Shown piece by piece: positions 25,150-37,532 of a stretch of DNA of 64,000 nt. A program made the translations under genes and the position numbers. Each line of letters opens with the position of its first letter. Position 1 is the first letter of the stretch. Below the pieces are notes generated by a model. The model was not told where the DNA came from and searched no databases. It saw nothing but the letters and a program-made list of their open reading frames with translations. Origin of the DNA: Gibbula magus (lineage: Eukaryota; Mollusca; Gastropoda; Trochida; Trochidae); assembly GCA_936450465.1 (NCBI GenBank), contig OW388290.1, positions 27,765,457-27,829,456 of the forward strand, in the 5' to 3' direction.

Positions 25150-25640
25150 CAGTCTACTGAGTGGCCATAATCTTTATCAGCACTCGTGTTTCGCCATTAG
25201 AGCAATGTTATGACGTCATGCTGGAAGTACATTTACTGTTTACATCAGTAAATTTCAACATAAACAGAGAAATATTGATACAATAAATACAATACCTTCA
25301 ATTCTGGACAAATACCATGTTTATCTCGAGCTCAGCTCGTAAGGCAGAAAGTTAATATTTTGTTCACACGTGGTTGAACCACTCGTTAAAAATAATATTT
25401 AAAAAAACCCATTTGATGAGATAAACATGGTAAAAGTCAAGAAAAGACAGATATGATATATTTACTTCAAAACGAGTGGCACATCGCGAGAATCACGGGT
25501 GAAAGCTTTCAGAAATATTCTAACTCACAGGAAAATGACGCTAACACTGTGACGTCATAAGAGAATTCACTGCGTCATGACGTTGAGGTTATGACCTCAC
25601 AATCTTGAGCATGTAACCTTCAGGTACAAATAACATGTTC
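25150..25640. repeat. CRE-like palindrome-rich repeat patch
   Basis: TATGACGTCATG near 25,210, GTGACGTCATAAG near 25,550 and GTCATGACGTTGAGG near 25,577 recur with CACTCGTGTTTCGCC (about 25,181) and, inverted, CAAAACGAGTGGCAC (about 25,470). The same vocabulary (ACTCGTTTCG, TGACGTCA) makes up the palindromic element at 4.5-4.9 kb, so this is probably a diverged relative. Confidence 0.4.
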
Positions 25641-26504
25641 CACTGTGCTCAGTGAAAATAACGTATGCTCAGTTATGTGGACTGGTAGTTTGTTTATTAC
25701 GCTGATAGAATAGCGTATTTCACTGTCAATCATATACATCAATCTATCACAGCGGATCCACAGTATGTGTTTATTTTCACTTCTTTTGCAACACCGATGT
25801 AAAGAAACAGTGATGAGTTCGGGAGTATCTTTAACTCTTTAATAGAGACGTGTAGTCTATGTTGCCATTAAACCATAGATCCCCATTTACCACAATATCC
25901 ATAATAAACACATTTGGCAGGTAGTTAATAAGCCGATAAATGTGTGTGTGATTTGGAAAACTTTCATTCATTAATAACTGCTCAAATACGTTCAATCTGT
26001 GAAGTGTTCTATCATCTCTTCGGAATTGAAAGTCTGTTATTACGTCAGTTAGATAATGGATTGCATTCAAATTGAAACTGACTTCATTCTCAATGTTTTT
26101 AATAATTACAGATATTCTCAGTCCTAACGAAAATTAGTAACATGTAAAGCTGACTTAAATATTGTGTGAAACCGGTACGGATAGATGGTGAAAACAAAAC
26201 CATTTTGAAATACTACGACTGGAGCAGTTGCTATAGCGAGTACCAGAGTAGACCAATATACGTAATCTCTTATCTCTATTCAATTGGAATATCTCATCCA
26301 TAACATTATCACAGATAAGTCCGTCTGAAAACATGGTAATATGATGAAATTTTATAACTTGACACTAGTTTTTATTTGTCTTGACGTGGTCTTACGTATG
26401 TCCAGCATAACGGATGGTAAAGTAGCTGATCACGATCTGTGATGGAGACTGAGCTGTCTATACTGTATATTGAAACACCTGTGTCATAGCCTTTTTCGTA
26501 CTGA

Positions 26505-26536
26505 TATATATAATATATATTATATATATATATAAA
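26505..26536. repeat. TA-rich microsatellite
   Basis: Imperfect TA repeats (ATATATATAATATATATTATATATATATATA type). Confidence 0.7.
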
Positions 26537-27077
26537 ATATTACATCGTAAAATCAACTGATTATTCATGAACTTATTGTCATACTGCAAACAGGTTATGT
26601 GTCTCAGCGTCGACTGCATTCTTCTGATGTCACATAATTCTACTCCTTTCAAAGAATTTCTATCCGAATTGCCTTTGTCATTTAGATTCCTGTCCAGACT
26701 AATTGCCAGCCGGTACACCTGTGAGACACGTGACATATGTAGATGGCATTTCTCGAGGAGCTTACTGCTGTAGCTGGCGGAAACATGACTGTGGAATCCA
26801 GCACATTCACTACGGATGTATGGTTGAATGGATGGGTGGGTAATGAATTGATTAGAAATGGAACTTCTAAGAAACGTGATGAATAAATCAACGAGTGATC
26901 TCTCTTAAAAGCAACGTACAAATAATAAATAACTTTCTTAGTACGGGTAGTTACAAACTACAATATTTCTTGCATAATTTCAGACAAACATGTTGCATTG
27001 CATTACATGTTAGGTAAGTTAAGTACTCCATAGAGTTTACATCTTCATGTAATTAGTATAATCAAACGTACTGTTAC

Positions 27078-27153
27078 CTTTTTTGCCGGTAATACTGGAT
27101 GGTACAAGGAGGGCCGCAAAAGCCAGCGATGTGATGTGTCCCAAACCAACCAT
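27078..27153 (-). CDS. nAChR-like subunit, exon 1: start codon and signal peptide
   Basis: The ATG at 27,153 opens 25 codons: a short start, a hydrophobic stretch (SLAFAALLV) and a polar end (SSITGKK), a typical signal peptide. The exon stops one base into a codon at a GTAAC donor (27,077-27,073). That base, G, joined to the GT that opens the exon at 11,395, makes Gly, so mature receptor sequence would begin about GELPPL. The assignment rests on a matching phase, a plausible signal peptide and the lack of a better candidate between here and 11,395; the implied first intron is 15.7 kb. A second ATG slightly upstream (about 27,167) is in another frame. No clear TATA box or initiator was recognised, and the 5' UTR end is unknown. 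Another first exon inside the intron remains possible. Confidence 0.62.
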
Positions 27154-28227
27154 AGTGGAGTTTCCATGAGGAAACGCGACAAGTCTGCTATACGGCAAAC
27201 ATCATGGAATATTTATCTCCAAGGCGAGCACAATCGCATGGCAGTTCATTAGGTGTAGTGAGTGTGTCCCCTGTGGCGTATGAAGGGAAGCCGAGATGTG
27301 ATATCACACGACAAGAGCCCTACTCTCTAGGTATACCTCTGCTGCAATTGCTGCGTGAAACACGACCATGCTCGGAATAAGCCAACTTTGTTGTAGGAGC
27401 GAGAACCCCTTGTTGGTAAAAGATCCCGCCCCGACCGCCTCCCGTGGCACGAGGAAGGGACGGTCTATATCCACTAGAATCGATACAATTCCCAGTCTGC
27501 AGTAAAGCAGCCGTATAAGTGCAGACGGGGCCTTAACCATAAAACACGTTCATGGCATTTTTAAGGAAGAGGCGTACGACTCCTTTAAATCAATAGTGAC
27601 ATATTGTTTCGACATTTGGTCAAGATGACTGTCACACAAACAGATCATTCTCGCTGTTTAACTGCGCTTGCACAATTGATTGCTACTGCTGACTGATCCC
27701 GTATTGTTTTACAAGTCATTATCCTAGCACATTGGAAAGAGACTGGGAGACGTCCTATTATACATGGCTGTATGTGTAGACTTTAACATGAAATGGTATG
27801 ACGTGACGATCTTTGATATGACAAGATATGACTCAGCTTCAGCTCATCATTATAGGCTGCTTGCTAGCTGCTAACTCTCTATGTGATCTGACTTTAAACA
27901 ATCACCGCACGTAAGATCAAAGTTGATAAACGCATGTTTATTGGCTTTGTCTCGGGAAATTATAGGTAACTGATGATGTGGGATGGTTAAGGTGTCATGA
28001 TATGGAAATGATTATCGAGTTACGCTTTTAATGGTCACCTGAATGCCAATGTAGGTAACGTAACAGGTTTCGATCGTACTTATCTAACACAGGATCAATA
28101 CGTCGGTTCTTCCGACATCTAGTGAGCTGAAACACGTCTTAATTTCATTCCAATCGTTAACTTGCATGGCCAGATTTGAGATTGAGACGAATCCATGGAA
28201 ATGAACAGGTGTTTCGCTCGCAAACAC
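27154..28227. other. Interval between the receptor start codon and the upstream candidate gene
   Basis: About 1.07 kb that should contain the receptor's 5' UTR and promoter if exon 1 is right. The part to about 27,540 is less AT-rich. I see no definite TATA box, and an open frame at 27,304-27,540 (minus) has no recognisable product. Confidence 0.45.
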
Positions 28228-28317
28228 TTATTGGCAGTATTCAACAATACCTCTACTTGCAGTTTTCTTCCATTCAATTCTGCATGCACATGTACCGTTA
28301 TTGAAATCTCTAGAGCC
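28228..28317 (-). CDS. Unrecognised candidate gene, terminal exon
   Basis: The frame ends in a TAA at 28,230-28,228 and reads GSRDFNNGTCACRIEWKKT, then ASRGIVEYCQ, with three cysteines and an NGT glycosylation motif, consistent with the C-terminal end of a secreted protein. The AG at 28,319-28,318 gives phase 0, matching the donor of the exon at 29,217; its pyrimidine tract (TTCCCTTTCTC) lies somewhat far upstream. A closer acceptor would break the phase. I know no family with this ending, so the call rests on phase agreement and composition only. Confidence 0.35.
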   Translation of the reverse strand, partial: GSRDFNNGTCACRIEWKKTASRGIVEYCQ

Positions 28318-29216
28318 CTCGACGGGCGAGTTTAATCTTAGTTCGTAGATGAGAAAGGGAATGGAGAGCAATATCAAATGCTTGTACCCGATAAGCACCA
28401 TGTGCACATTTAAATTAAGCATTTGTGTTTGTGGAACCAATCTAACAAGATAGTGCGGTCGATGAAGGGTAAAGGCACTGTCTACAGTCGTTGAGGATAT
28501 TCTGGTTAGGGCTGTGACATCAGTAAGGCGATACGCCGATATTCGGTCTACCATAAACGCAATTCATCGACGTTTTCTGCAAATCAAATAATATACCACA
28601 GACTTAAACAGGGACAAACTGCCTGAAAATATTTCTTTTGTCATAACTGTCTGAAAACTTCATATTAATTGTGTTCATCATTAGATCGATCTTCGACTCT
28701 CGTGACAGTGTAAAATCGTGAAGAAGTAATTACGTTCCGACACGACATAGATACATTGTCTAAAGTGACAGTCCTAATACCAAAGACGACTGGTTGGCGA
28801 CCGTTATCAACTAAAATTCCGTAGAATAAAAATATTTAGATACTACAACTTATTAAAGGTGTTCATACTTTTACAGGATGCGAAGAATCCCCAAAATAGG
28901 TATCTTTCTACAGGCAACCATTAACGAAATCGCTCCTTTGTTTGCTGTAGACATTGTTCGCAGTGTGTATACCGCGAGAGATCCTATTTCTCTCGACGAC
29001 TTCCAGTAATGACTTTAGAGTGGATGCAAATAGTAGGGCTTCGGGTAGTATTGCTTTGTAAACCAAGATTTCTCCTACAACGGTACTGTCGGTAAGTGCT
29101 GAGCTACAGATAGATGGCGGATAAAGTGATCTTTGTATTGGCGTGTAGGAGAAGAGTAATCATCCGAAAGCTTTGTGTTGATCCCTCTCTGACTCTCAGA
29201 GCTACCAACACACAAC

Positions 29217-29362
29217 CTGCGTGATCAATTGCAGTAAACTCTCTGTGAATTGTGGATATATTTCATTCTTGTTTATCATTTGTGACAGTTGATGATCATT
29301 AACAGTGCCGTTTAGGAAAGCATAATCGGTTGTAGCAAATGATATATCGTTCCTCGAAACAA
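29217..29362 (-). CDS. Unrecognised candidate gene, internal exon
   Basis: A very strong acceptor (pyrimidine-rich stretch ending TTTTTTCAACAG, AG at 29,364-29,363) opens a 146-nt exon that ends at CAG|GTTGTG. It begins with TT, which joins the G ending the exon at 30,666 to make Val. The 48 whole codons read VSRNDISFATTDYAFLNGTV, then NDHQLSQMINKNEIYP and QFTESLLQLITQ, with an NGT site and no cysteine. The frame stays open a little past the donor. The family is unknown; the residue pattern is that of a folded, secreted domain rather than random AT-rich DNA. Confidence 0.42.
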
Positions 29363-30665
29363 CTGTTGAAAAAAGTAAATAAAATAAATATATCCTCTGC
29401 TGGTAATTGGTAGCTCGATACGTAATTACTCCCACGGGTAAAGCAGTTAAACAAAATTGGTAGTCCGTCAATTGAATAGTATATTACCCACATGTATACT
29501 GATACACGATGACTCAAGTGGTATATAAACTGGCAGGCAAAATAAAGTACACGCCTCAGTTTGTTTCGATTAATTCAATATTTAAAATAAATCAGATACA
29601 TTTATTACGTTTATTATACTATGGCACGATACAATAATACTAATCTGCAGTAGTTTGAATGAATTAATTGGTGACTATGGATAGATTTTAGTTAAAATAT
29701 CTTTGTTTAAGACAGGGGTAAGAAATGACATTTACATGAACCCACTATGTTTAAAATGTTGTAAATGTGTGTAGAATCAGGCACATTTATTAATTGTCAC
29801 CTAAAAATAATAATTTTTGAGAAAATTTAAAATTTCCTTTTTTTCAATTAAAAAACATATTGAAGTATTCTTCTATTCTTCTATTTTTAGTTTAAGATTA
29901 TAACATCGACAACTTGAAATATTTGCAATTGAAATCATAAAATCAACAGAAGTGTGTATTTTCTTTTGCCTGGCAGTTTATAACATATCAACTATGTGGC
30001 GGAGCGGCCCATTGGTGTGATACCAAGCTGATACTGTGTATACATCCATGTGTGTCAATCATGTACGATGTATCTGGGTTTTTTAAAATGGGCAACAGAC
30101 GCGTTGCCTCAAAAAAAAACAGCGGCCGTCTCTGTAACGTAACAACATTCTGTCCTCTTCCGCCTTGGCGTATTGCTATAACCTCGATCTGATCATATAA
30201 CAATCGTTTAAAAAACTGATGTTATTTTCGGGTTTTACTGATACTGCCATTGTCCCGGAATACAGAATGCAACACTGCAAAAAGATCAAAGGGAAATAAT
30301 TCTAATGAATAAATGTAACATATAAAAACTTCATTCAAGGACATTTACAAACAATTAAAGAAATTACACATGTTTATGACACCGTAGTGTAATTGTGGAA
30401 CGTTGGCATTGAAGTGTTTACTCCAAACCAGCAACTATATTGAATGATACTCAGTGCAGTGGTGTACTAATTCAACACAAATCAGTTAGTCAAGTATACA
30501 TGAAGCTATTTTACATCTCTATTAATGTTTAGCACAAACCTTCCTGTACTCGATTAACAAAAAGTTGAGCTGGATGTTTGAAAGCAAAGAATTCTCCGGA
30601 ACTGGCTCAATGTGAAACATCCATAAAATATAAAAAGAGAATAAACATTCCAATGTGGAACCTAC

Positions 30666-30884
30666 CTAAAACTGCGCGTTTGTTGTGAACCATGAAACGG
30701 CAAGGGATGACATAAAGTGTCTGTCTCAACTGAAATAGGTTTGGGTCGTAACAATAATCAGTGTAATTAAAGTACACCAACGTTTCAGTTTCAGTTCCCA
30801 GACTGCCTTGCACATTGCATATGTGATGCAAATTCACACTCACATTCTCATACTTATTGGGATCTAGCATGCTTATTCTTATAT
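30666..30884 (-). CDS. Unrecognised candidate gene, cysteine-containing exon
   Basis: A 219-nt exon from a TATTTAG acceptor (AG at 30,886-30,885) to a TTTTAG|GTAGGT donor (30,665-30,660). It starts in phase 1 and ends in phase 1. It encodes SMLDPNKYENVSVNLHHICN, then VQGSLGTETETLVYFNYTD, then YCYDPNLFQLRQTLYVIPC and RFMVHNKRAVL. Three cysteines and two N-glycosylation motifs (NVS, NYT) suggest an extracellular domain. Hydrophobic and polar residues alternate as in beta strands, somewhat lipocalin-like, but no lipocalin signature is present. The upstream frame includes an in-frame Met (about 30,899), so it could instead be a first exon. The next exon on this strand is at 29,362. Confidence 0.45.
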
Positions 30885-31556
30885 CTAAATACAACATATT
30901 TTCACCTAGGAATTATATGGTAATTTCTTTGAAAGTTGCATATGCCGGAAAAGCAGTTTCTGTTACTCTATATAAAGCAAGGTGTGATGGAATAGTCCCT
31001 TGCTTATCTGGTTATGTTACTTACATTTGCTTACATGTAACACAGCGTGTATCATGCCTAATAGCATATCGATGACACAAAGGGATATATAAATATCGAA
31101 GTACCTACATTCCAAAGAAAATAGTTCATACCAATATTATGAAAAAAAATGATTTTTCAACATCCATTATTAAATGCTCATGTTTCAACAATGTTTAAAT
31201 TTAACGTCAAACATTCTGGTCAAAAGAAGTAAAATATGGAAATAAAGAAATGATTTTAGCACCGCAATGCGTTTGATCATCTATAAAAGTAAAAGTAACT
31301 AACCCTGATAAATGAACACTTCTTTACGCAGCTAAATTACATTCAAAATCGTCTTTATCTGGCAGCAGCATTTCACGTTTTACTCAGTTGAAAATGTGGT
31401 GACGTTTCTTATGCTCTTCAGTTTATGGAAAAGAAGTAAATGTATTCTGAACTTAATTAGGATACAATTTTATATTAGCTTGCTAGCAATGTATTTCTAT
31501 TAGTGGGTAATTCAATTTTGGGGGATGTCTAGCTTGGGGCTCATTATTTTGTTTAC

Positions 31557-31619
31557 ACTGTCCAAGAGCCGACACAGTCTAATCTCATAGCCGGTCAATA
31601 TGAAGTAGAATATCATCGA
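31557..31619 (-). pseudogene. Decayed copy of the 63-nt cassette
   Basis: The same backbone (GATGATATTCT, TATTGAC, TTGGACAGTGTAAAC) is recognisable, but the acceptor AG has become GG and stop codons interrupt the frame (TGA and TAG after DDILLHIDRL). It is the most diverged of the five copies. Confidence 0.55.
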
Positions 31620-31639
31620 CCATGGACAAGACAATCTGT

Positions 31640-32860
31640 GACTGAGAAATTCATTTGACAGGAAATAATGTTCTAGCTACTAACCAGCAGAATAAGTATT
31701 TTTCACCTGTCAAAAAATAAGATTAAATGTATTTGATCCTTCTTTAAGAGAATTCGTAGGCATTCGATTGCTCATTCTCGTGGGCAATGCAACGAACACA
31801 AGGACGCTACAGCCCCGTGAGTTACTTGTATGATTTAATTACTCGCTCGAGAAAGTTTTTTTACGAGATATAATGTCAATCAATTGTTAAATCTGTGTTC
31901 AAATACTAGTTTATCAGACCGAATCTTTACTTCGTCTACACCATTCATTTGCATCGCTTATTAAGAACAATTCTCAGCAAATACATAGGTATTGCTTCTT
32001 TGTTTTAAGAATTAAGTGTCTTCAGCTGTCTTATGCGGGATATTGCATCAACTAGCCTCGGGTGGATATGTACATAATATTAATTTAAAAGTTTTCCATA
32101 TTAAAGGTTTTTGCAATTTCATGAAAACCTTTATTGCCATTAAACAACATCATTGCTAATGCTCCATCTTTATCAGTTACTAACTCATGGACTTTAATGA
32201 ATATTAAATAAAACAGCTACATGTGACAACGGAAATTAGCAAATATTTGTGATATATTATAGATTCCAGCAAATTGTTTACTTTGATATTTAAAAATCCA
32301 AAACACGATACGTAATTATCATTTTATCCCAAGGAGATCATATCAATATTGAATTCGATATTTGTAGGATCATGTACTGTGTATACATATCTTATTAAGT
32401 TATGTAATATTCCCTCCTTAACCTTCTTCTCCCTCAATAACTTACTTCATCGTGATAAAGCAATTAATCACTTCTTGTAATGGTTTGAAACATATACTTC
32501 CTGATTAAAACGCATTTACATTAAAATGCGTTTCCAAATTTAAGTTAAGTTATAGTTATTTACGATAAACGATGTTTCATTCCCTTTCACGCTATCTCCT
32601 AGAAATACTATTCCTAAAATAATCAACAGTGGATCTCGATTCGCGAAAACAACTTATTCTGTATCTGAAATCGTTATCTATAAGCTATACGCACCAACCT
32701 ATTCAATTTGGACACTTACTGTATCATCTTGGTAATAATTATATTTATTGACAACAACGAGTAATGACTAAATTCATACGAACTGAAATCGACTTCAATT
32801 TATTAATTCTGCCAGCAAATAACTCAATATGGAGCCTCGTCTAGCCTCGGGTTCAATATT
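31640..32860. other. AT-rich interval without recognised content
   Basis: No supportable gene, repeat or splice-bounded frame was seen between the two neighbouring cassette copies. Confidence 0.6.
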
Positions 32861-32868
32861 CTGTTTAC

Positions 32869-32931
32869 ACTGTCCACAAGGAGACACAAAGTAATCTAAT
32901 ATCTCGTCAATACCAATGAGAATATCATCGT
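32869..32931 (-). CDS. 63-nt exon-like cassette, copy nearest the candidate gene
   Basis: A TAG acceptor (AG at 32,933-32,932) is followed by two bases, 20 codons (DDILIGIDEILDYFVSPCGQ) and one T before GTAAAC (32,868-32,863). Both ends are phase 1, so the cassette can be included or skipped without shifting the frame. The terminal T would join AT of the exon at 30,884 to give Tyr. Four relatives lie at 31.6, 38.0, 45.4 and 59.3 kb. Without splicing the frame continues (CKQNIEPEAR...), so the donor is an inference. I do not recognise the peptide. Confidence 0.35.
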
Positions 32932-32999
32932 CTATCTTGAACACAATAGAGTTGAAAAACGTAAAGGTGTCAGAGAGTGATATATGAGCTTCTCACAAA

Positions 33000-35260
33000 C
33001 ATGGTTTCAGGTTATAATGTAATGGATGAAATACGATTATTTGTACATAATCGTTTTTTTAACGAGTTCATTGAACCCTTTCTTAATACTGCTATACAAA
33101 AAATGAAATGGATGTACAGCTACATAAAATTGGTAAATTGGGTAAATTATCGCCAACTGTTGCAAGCTGATCATGTTGTGAAAGATGGATTTTCATATAT
33201 TAATATGTTTGTTTCTGATGAATGTGATCATGTCAAATATAATGTAATAAAATATAGACTATATGACAAGCCACAGTATTTTGCATGATCTACAAAAATA
33301 TCATCCATAGTCCGAGTGTATATATGTATCGTTAATTAGCACTAACATTATGTATACTGTGTGAAAACTCTTTTGGTAGTGATAAATGGCTCACTTAATT
33401 AACAGAAAAAGTATAGCAATATGTTATTAGAAATGTTAAAGCAATTGTGTAACATTAGTTCACAGGCATTGTGTCGCATTACCACGTACAATCAGCATTT
33501 CGTTTCCCACGCTGCCTGACTTTATAATCACGTAACTAATGATATTGATAAGCAATATTACAGCTTGAAACAGAAGTTGAAAGGTCTGTAAGTGAAAATG
33601 TCAGATCAAAGGAACATTTCAACATGATTTCACTAGGGCTGCATAGAAAAGTTAAATGTTTCTCGGGCACATTTTTTTCAAAAGTGAGGAGGGCGGTAGG
33701 ATTGTATAATTTTATTTTTTGTTGGCACGAATAATGACGAGGGAGGAGTACATTTTAATTGTTTCTTACAAAATACAGTCATGTAGTATACAGGTAGAAA
33801 TCTACAAAACCGAAGCACATCCCCTCCAGCAGATCAATATATTTGCTGGACAAATGGATTTGAGGCTTTAGCAATAACTGATGCGGCAAATTCTTAATTG
33901 ATTTTTAAATAACATGAACAACATTTCCCGCATACAAATACAAGTGATGCACCGATGCCCGGGAAACATTTAACTTTTTGTATTTAGCCTAGCACATGCC
34001 CAAATAGTTCGTATTGAGTCTAAATCTTCCAGCGTTTTATGGATAGATACCCGACAACTTTAACATATCGTAATTACACGATGTTTTGTTACTTAAGAAG
34101 AAAGAAAGTCTATTCATATTCAATATTTTTTTGCGTATATGCTCCTTTATTAAACTTTAGATACAAAAAACTAGATTCAGAATATTGAAATATTAAAAAC
34201 ACAATATTTACAATATAATGGATACCGTGTTAATGGTGAATATAAAACTATTCCATTAATATTTTTATAAACGTTAAAATGTGACTTGTTCTACATTTAT
34301 GTTGATGATTATTCTGAAAAAGTAATTTTCTCAAGACCGACCAACACAATTCTAACACTGGATGTACGATCCACTGGTAAATGAGACACGACGATTTGTA
34401 TAGTCGATGAGAGAGCAGCTTGTATGTTAACCATTGTTGTTTGTTAAACATGTCAATTGTAGCAAGATATTTATTTCAATTTATTATATTACGAACGAGA
34501 GAGGTGGATGGAAGAATAAGAACATGTGTGTTAATCTACCCTCAAAATATGATTGAGTTATTGTACATCGGAGTGATGTGTTTCAGACAAGCACACGTGG
34601 GTATTGGCAGCAATTTAGTGAGTCGTGTGGTGATTTTACTGTCACTATATCACCATGGTGTATGATGTTTGTATTAACATTCAGTAGATGTGTTACATTG
34701 AAATAAGCTCCGAAGGACAGGAATGGATATTCAAATAATAGCAGATCCATGGAGGTTACCATATCTGGCCGAGATGAACACACCTGAATATATAAATATG
34801 GACAGCATCGACATTGTAGTGACAATATTGATACCTTTCAATCGGCATAGCGTTTGTACGAATAATTTAGAATTACATGTGTACATGACCAGTCACCAAT
34901 CATGCATTGTTTGATAAGTCTCATACAATTTGTATCACCTGGTATGCAAATTAATAAGGTGAACAGCAATGGAACATGCATTTAATCTATGTAGTAGTTT
35001 GAATCAAATAGAAGTTCACTATGAACATGAGTAGTATTTGCAGTATTATTTGGATCCAGTGTTATCCCTGTTGCTACAAGTTCAATAATTTCATCGTTGC
35101 CTGTTCAAATAGCTCTGGCATTATAGCTAAGTAAAACTTTCAATTTCATATACCTCCCGACTCTTTGATCTGACATTCACAACCTATTTATAAAATAGTG
35201 TTCATGTGTACCAACATAACTGAGTACAAACATTGACACATTAGCTACCTCATTCGTGTA
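33000..35260. other. AT-rich interval, no gene recognised
   Basis: Open frames at 32,977-33,288 (plus), 34,420-34,665 (plus) and 34,583-34,914 (both strands) were inspected; none has a domain, a convincing splice boundary or a composition shift. Nothing else is supportable. Confidence 0.55.
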
Positions 35261-35262
35261 AC

Positions 35263-35575
35263 CTGAAATATGGCATTGTAGAGTCCACATAGATGGAGCT
35301 ATCATTTTATATCACTATCACATCGTTACACAACATGATGTCCCCAATGGACTTGCCGCTCTGCTTAGTGCTCTGTGCTATGACCTCTGCACATCAGATG
35401 AACGTACTTCACAGCCACACTGGTGGATAGTCTCTTGTCTACTGTATTCAAATTGTAATGAGGCCTGCATGACAATAGAGGCAACACCATCTCAATGTCT
35501 GACAAGTTGTGGAACCATACACTGAGGTCCACAGGGAGGCTATTGATCAGATTCTCTACAAGCCGATCTCTCGGA
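35263..35575. other. Segment open on both strands, likely one exon
   Basis: A less AT-rich patch. The minus strand, after a TAA near 35,590, reads DRLVENLINSLPVDLSVWFH, then NLSDIEMVLPLLSCRPHYNL, then NTVDKRLSTSVAVKYVHLMC to a stop near 35,372. The plus strand reads HDVPNGLAALLSALCYDLCT, then SDERTSQPHWWIVSC, then NCNEACMTIEATPSQCLTSC and stops at 35,522-35,524. The minus reading has the more natural helix-like hydrophobic spacing; the plus reading has a striking cysteine pattern (C-x3-C-x9-C-x3-C). No ATG starts either early, as expected for an internal exon. The strand is unresolved and I recognise no family. Confidence 0.35.
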
Positions 35576-36620
35576 GAGGATAGTTATCACATTACGTCCG
35601 ACAGCATGGACATAAGGATCACTATACATATATATATACGTATCACATGTTGAAGTAAGTATTCACTATCTGTAATATCAGTGATGCTGAAACATACATG
35701 CATCAACAACTTGCACGATGTTTAGTAGTGGTTTCCGGACCCATGCGTAATGATCACACGTATTGCTGACATGTCTTGGAACCACTGGAGATCTGGAACA
35801 GCTATTACCTTATCAGTCCAAGTGGAAGCAAAGAACTTTAATACAACGACTTTCACTTTTGTGAAAATAATCCATCATAGGATAGTTATGGAGGAATCGC
35901 ATCAGATCAAGAACGAAACCTCTCGGTTGTGCAAACACATCATCAACAGATCAAAGTACATTTGTTGTCTTGCCAAACAAGACAAACGTAAACATGTCTC
36001 ACATAGCCTCAACGCAAGTTGGTAGCCAGAGCTAAAAAAACACAAGGCAAATCTCATTGATACTTGATAATGGGAAAATATGAGCAAACCTCAAAGTGAC
36101 TTTTCGCATCCAGAACATATCTTGAAAACTGTATGGCTGAGATTGATATAACTTGGGAAGAAAAACAATATTATTGTTTATCATTAATCTATTGCTAAGG
36201 AGTGATTAAGGATTTATCAAATAATAAAGCGCCATAGTCTTTGTTCAATATATGTTTTAACTATTCCTACTTGACGGACGATATAGTGGACTTGTCTGCT
36301 TGTTATATGTTTTGGATGCACTTTATAAGTTCATATACCAACACATTCAATGCTCAAACAAACCAGGCAAAGAGAGCTAGATACATTATGTTGGCTAAGA
36401 AATTAAAGGCGCTGTAGAACTTTTTTCCCACATGATTTTTTCTAAATTTCACATTTATTATTTCAGTTTATACAAAGTTATGAAATAACGCGACGCGGTA
36501 TGTACTATAATAACCAAATGAGCAGTTGATGAGTGGTATCACTTTAAGAAAACAGCTAGTGTAGAGTACAGGATACCTAGTGAACTGTCATACCTACCTT
36601 CTCCCTCAGTTCACTCCCAG
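35576..36620. other. Interval without recognised content
   Basis: An open frame at 35,750-36,025 (plus) has no domain or splice support. The stretch around 36,360-36,420 is ordinary AT-rich DNA. Confidence 0.5.
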
Positions 36621-37504
36621 CCTGGCATCGGTGCCATATAGTTTTAGACTTATTCACTGCAATAAACTATTATCCAAAATGTAACATTGCGTTCGATTTA
36701 TGGGTACCATCCCTCCTTAAGATGACGTCTTGTTGTTGAAACTTAACTATGTTAGTTTGTGCATCGCCATTTTCCTTGTCTTGTAGAATGTATTTGACAG
36801 TGGATATTTGCAGATTCAATGTTGATTGATACTTAATGCTGCATGATTCTAACACAGATAACACAAGCTTTTATAAATTAATGGAATCAAGTATATCCCC
36901 CGAAGAGCCCGTGCATCATGCGACGGTTCACACAGAATAATGAATAAACAATTGCATAAAGGATAATACTACTTTGGCTTTCGCGCCTTGGGGTGGATTG
37001 GCAATGTATTGATGGTATGCGGCTAGACATTGTCACTCATCTCTACACTTTGAAATTAATTGTTTTAAACCCTGAAATATATATGATTATATAGAAGACA
37101 CTGTGTCAGGAAAACAAAATGGTATAAAGCACTTAAAAACTAACGAAAATTACATTCAAATACTGTTTCAGTGTTTCTAATTCTTGTAAAACAGGTCATA
37201 ATGTTTTGCTGTACACTCATTTTAGTTGTTGTAATATGACTCAGGCCTTTAAAGTGAACAGATGACGTTTAGATAACTAACGTTCAGCATTAGTCAAGCG
37301 GTGTGAACCTTATACACAATAAGCTATGTTTTGATTTGTGAAAGTCAACTTGGTAAACAAAACATTTCTTCAGTCATGTGTTTCTAAAATTAATCGTGTA
37401 ATTACACCTCAGGGACAGAAGTTGCTTTTGGTAAAATTCAGTACCATCAGAAGTATATTCATAATTTCATACACTGCGCATGTTGTTAATTGTTATATAA
37501 TAAT

Positions 37505-37532
37505 TTATATATATATATATATATATATATAT
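37505..37532. repeat. (TA)n microsatellite
   Basis: A near-perfect run of TA dinucleotides within copy 1, between block A and the 63-nt cassette. It is absent at the corresponding place in the other copies. Confidence 0.9.

Larger units (their letters stand above)
11396..27077 (-). other. Inferred first intron of the receptor gene (15.7 kb)
   Basis: If exon 1 is correctly placed, this whole stretch is intron, closing with TATTCCAG. It holds a repeat fragment at 12,285-12,440, a 27-base G run, a 212-bp foldback element at 18,462-18,673, candidate coding bits at 17,689-17,880 (minus) and 23,530-23,758 (plus), a CRE-site-rich palindromic patch at about 25,150-25,640, and AT microsatellites at 25,006-25,032 and 26,505-26,536. 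The remainder shows only short unsupported open frames. Confidence 0.55.

Noticed and set aside
27304..27540. 78-codon minus-strand frame upstream of the receptor start
   Set aside because: No domain, no splice-site support linking it to exon 1; likely 5' flanking DNA.
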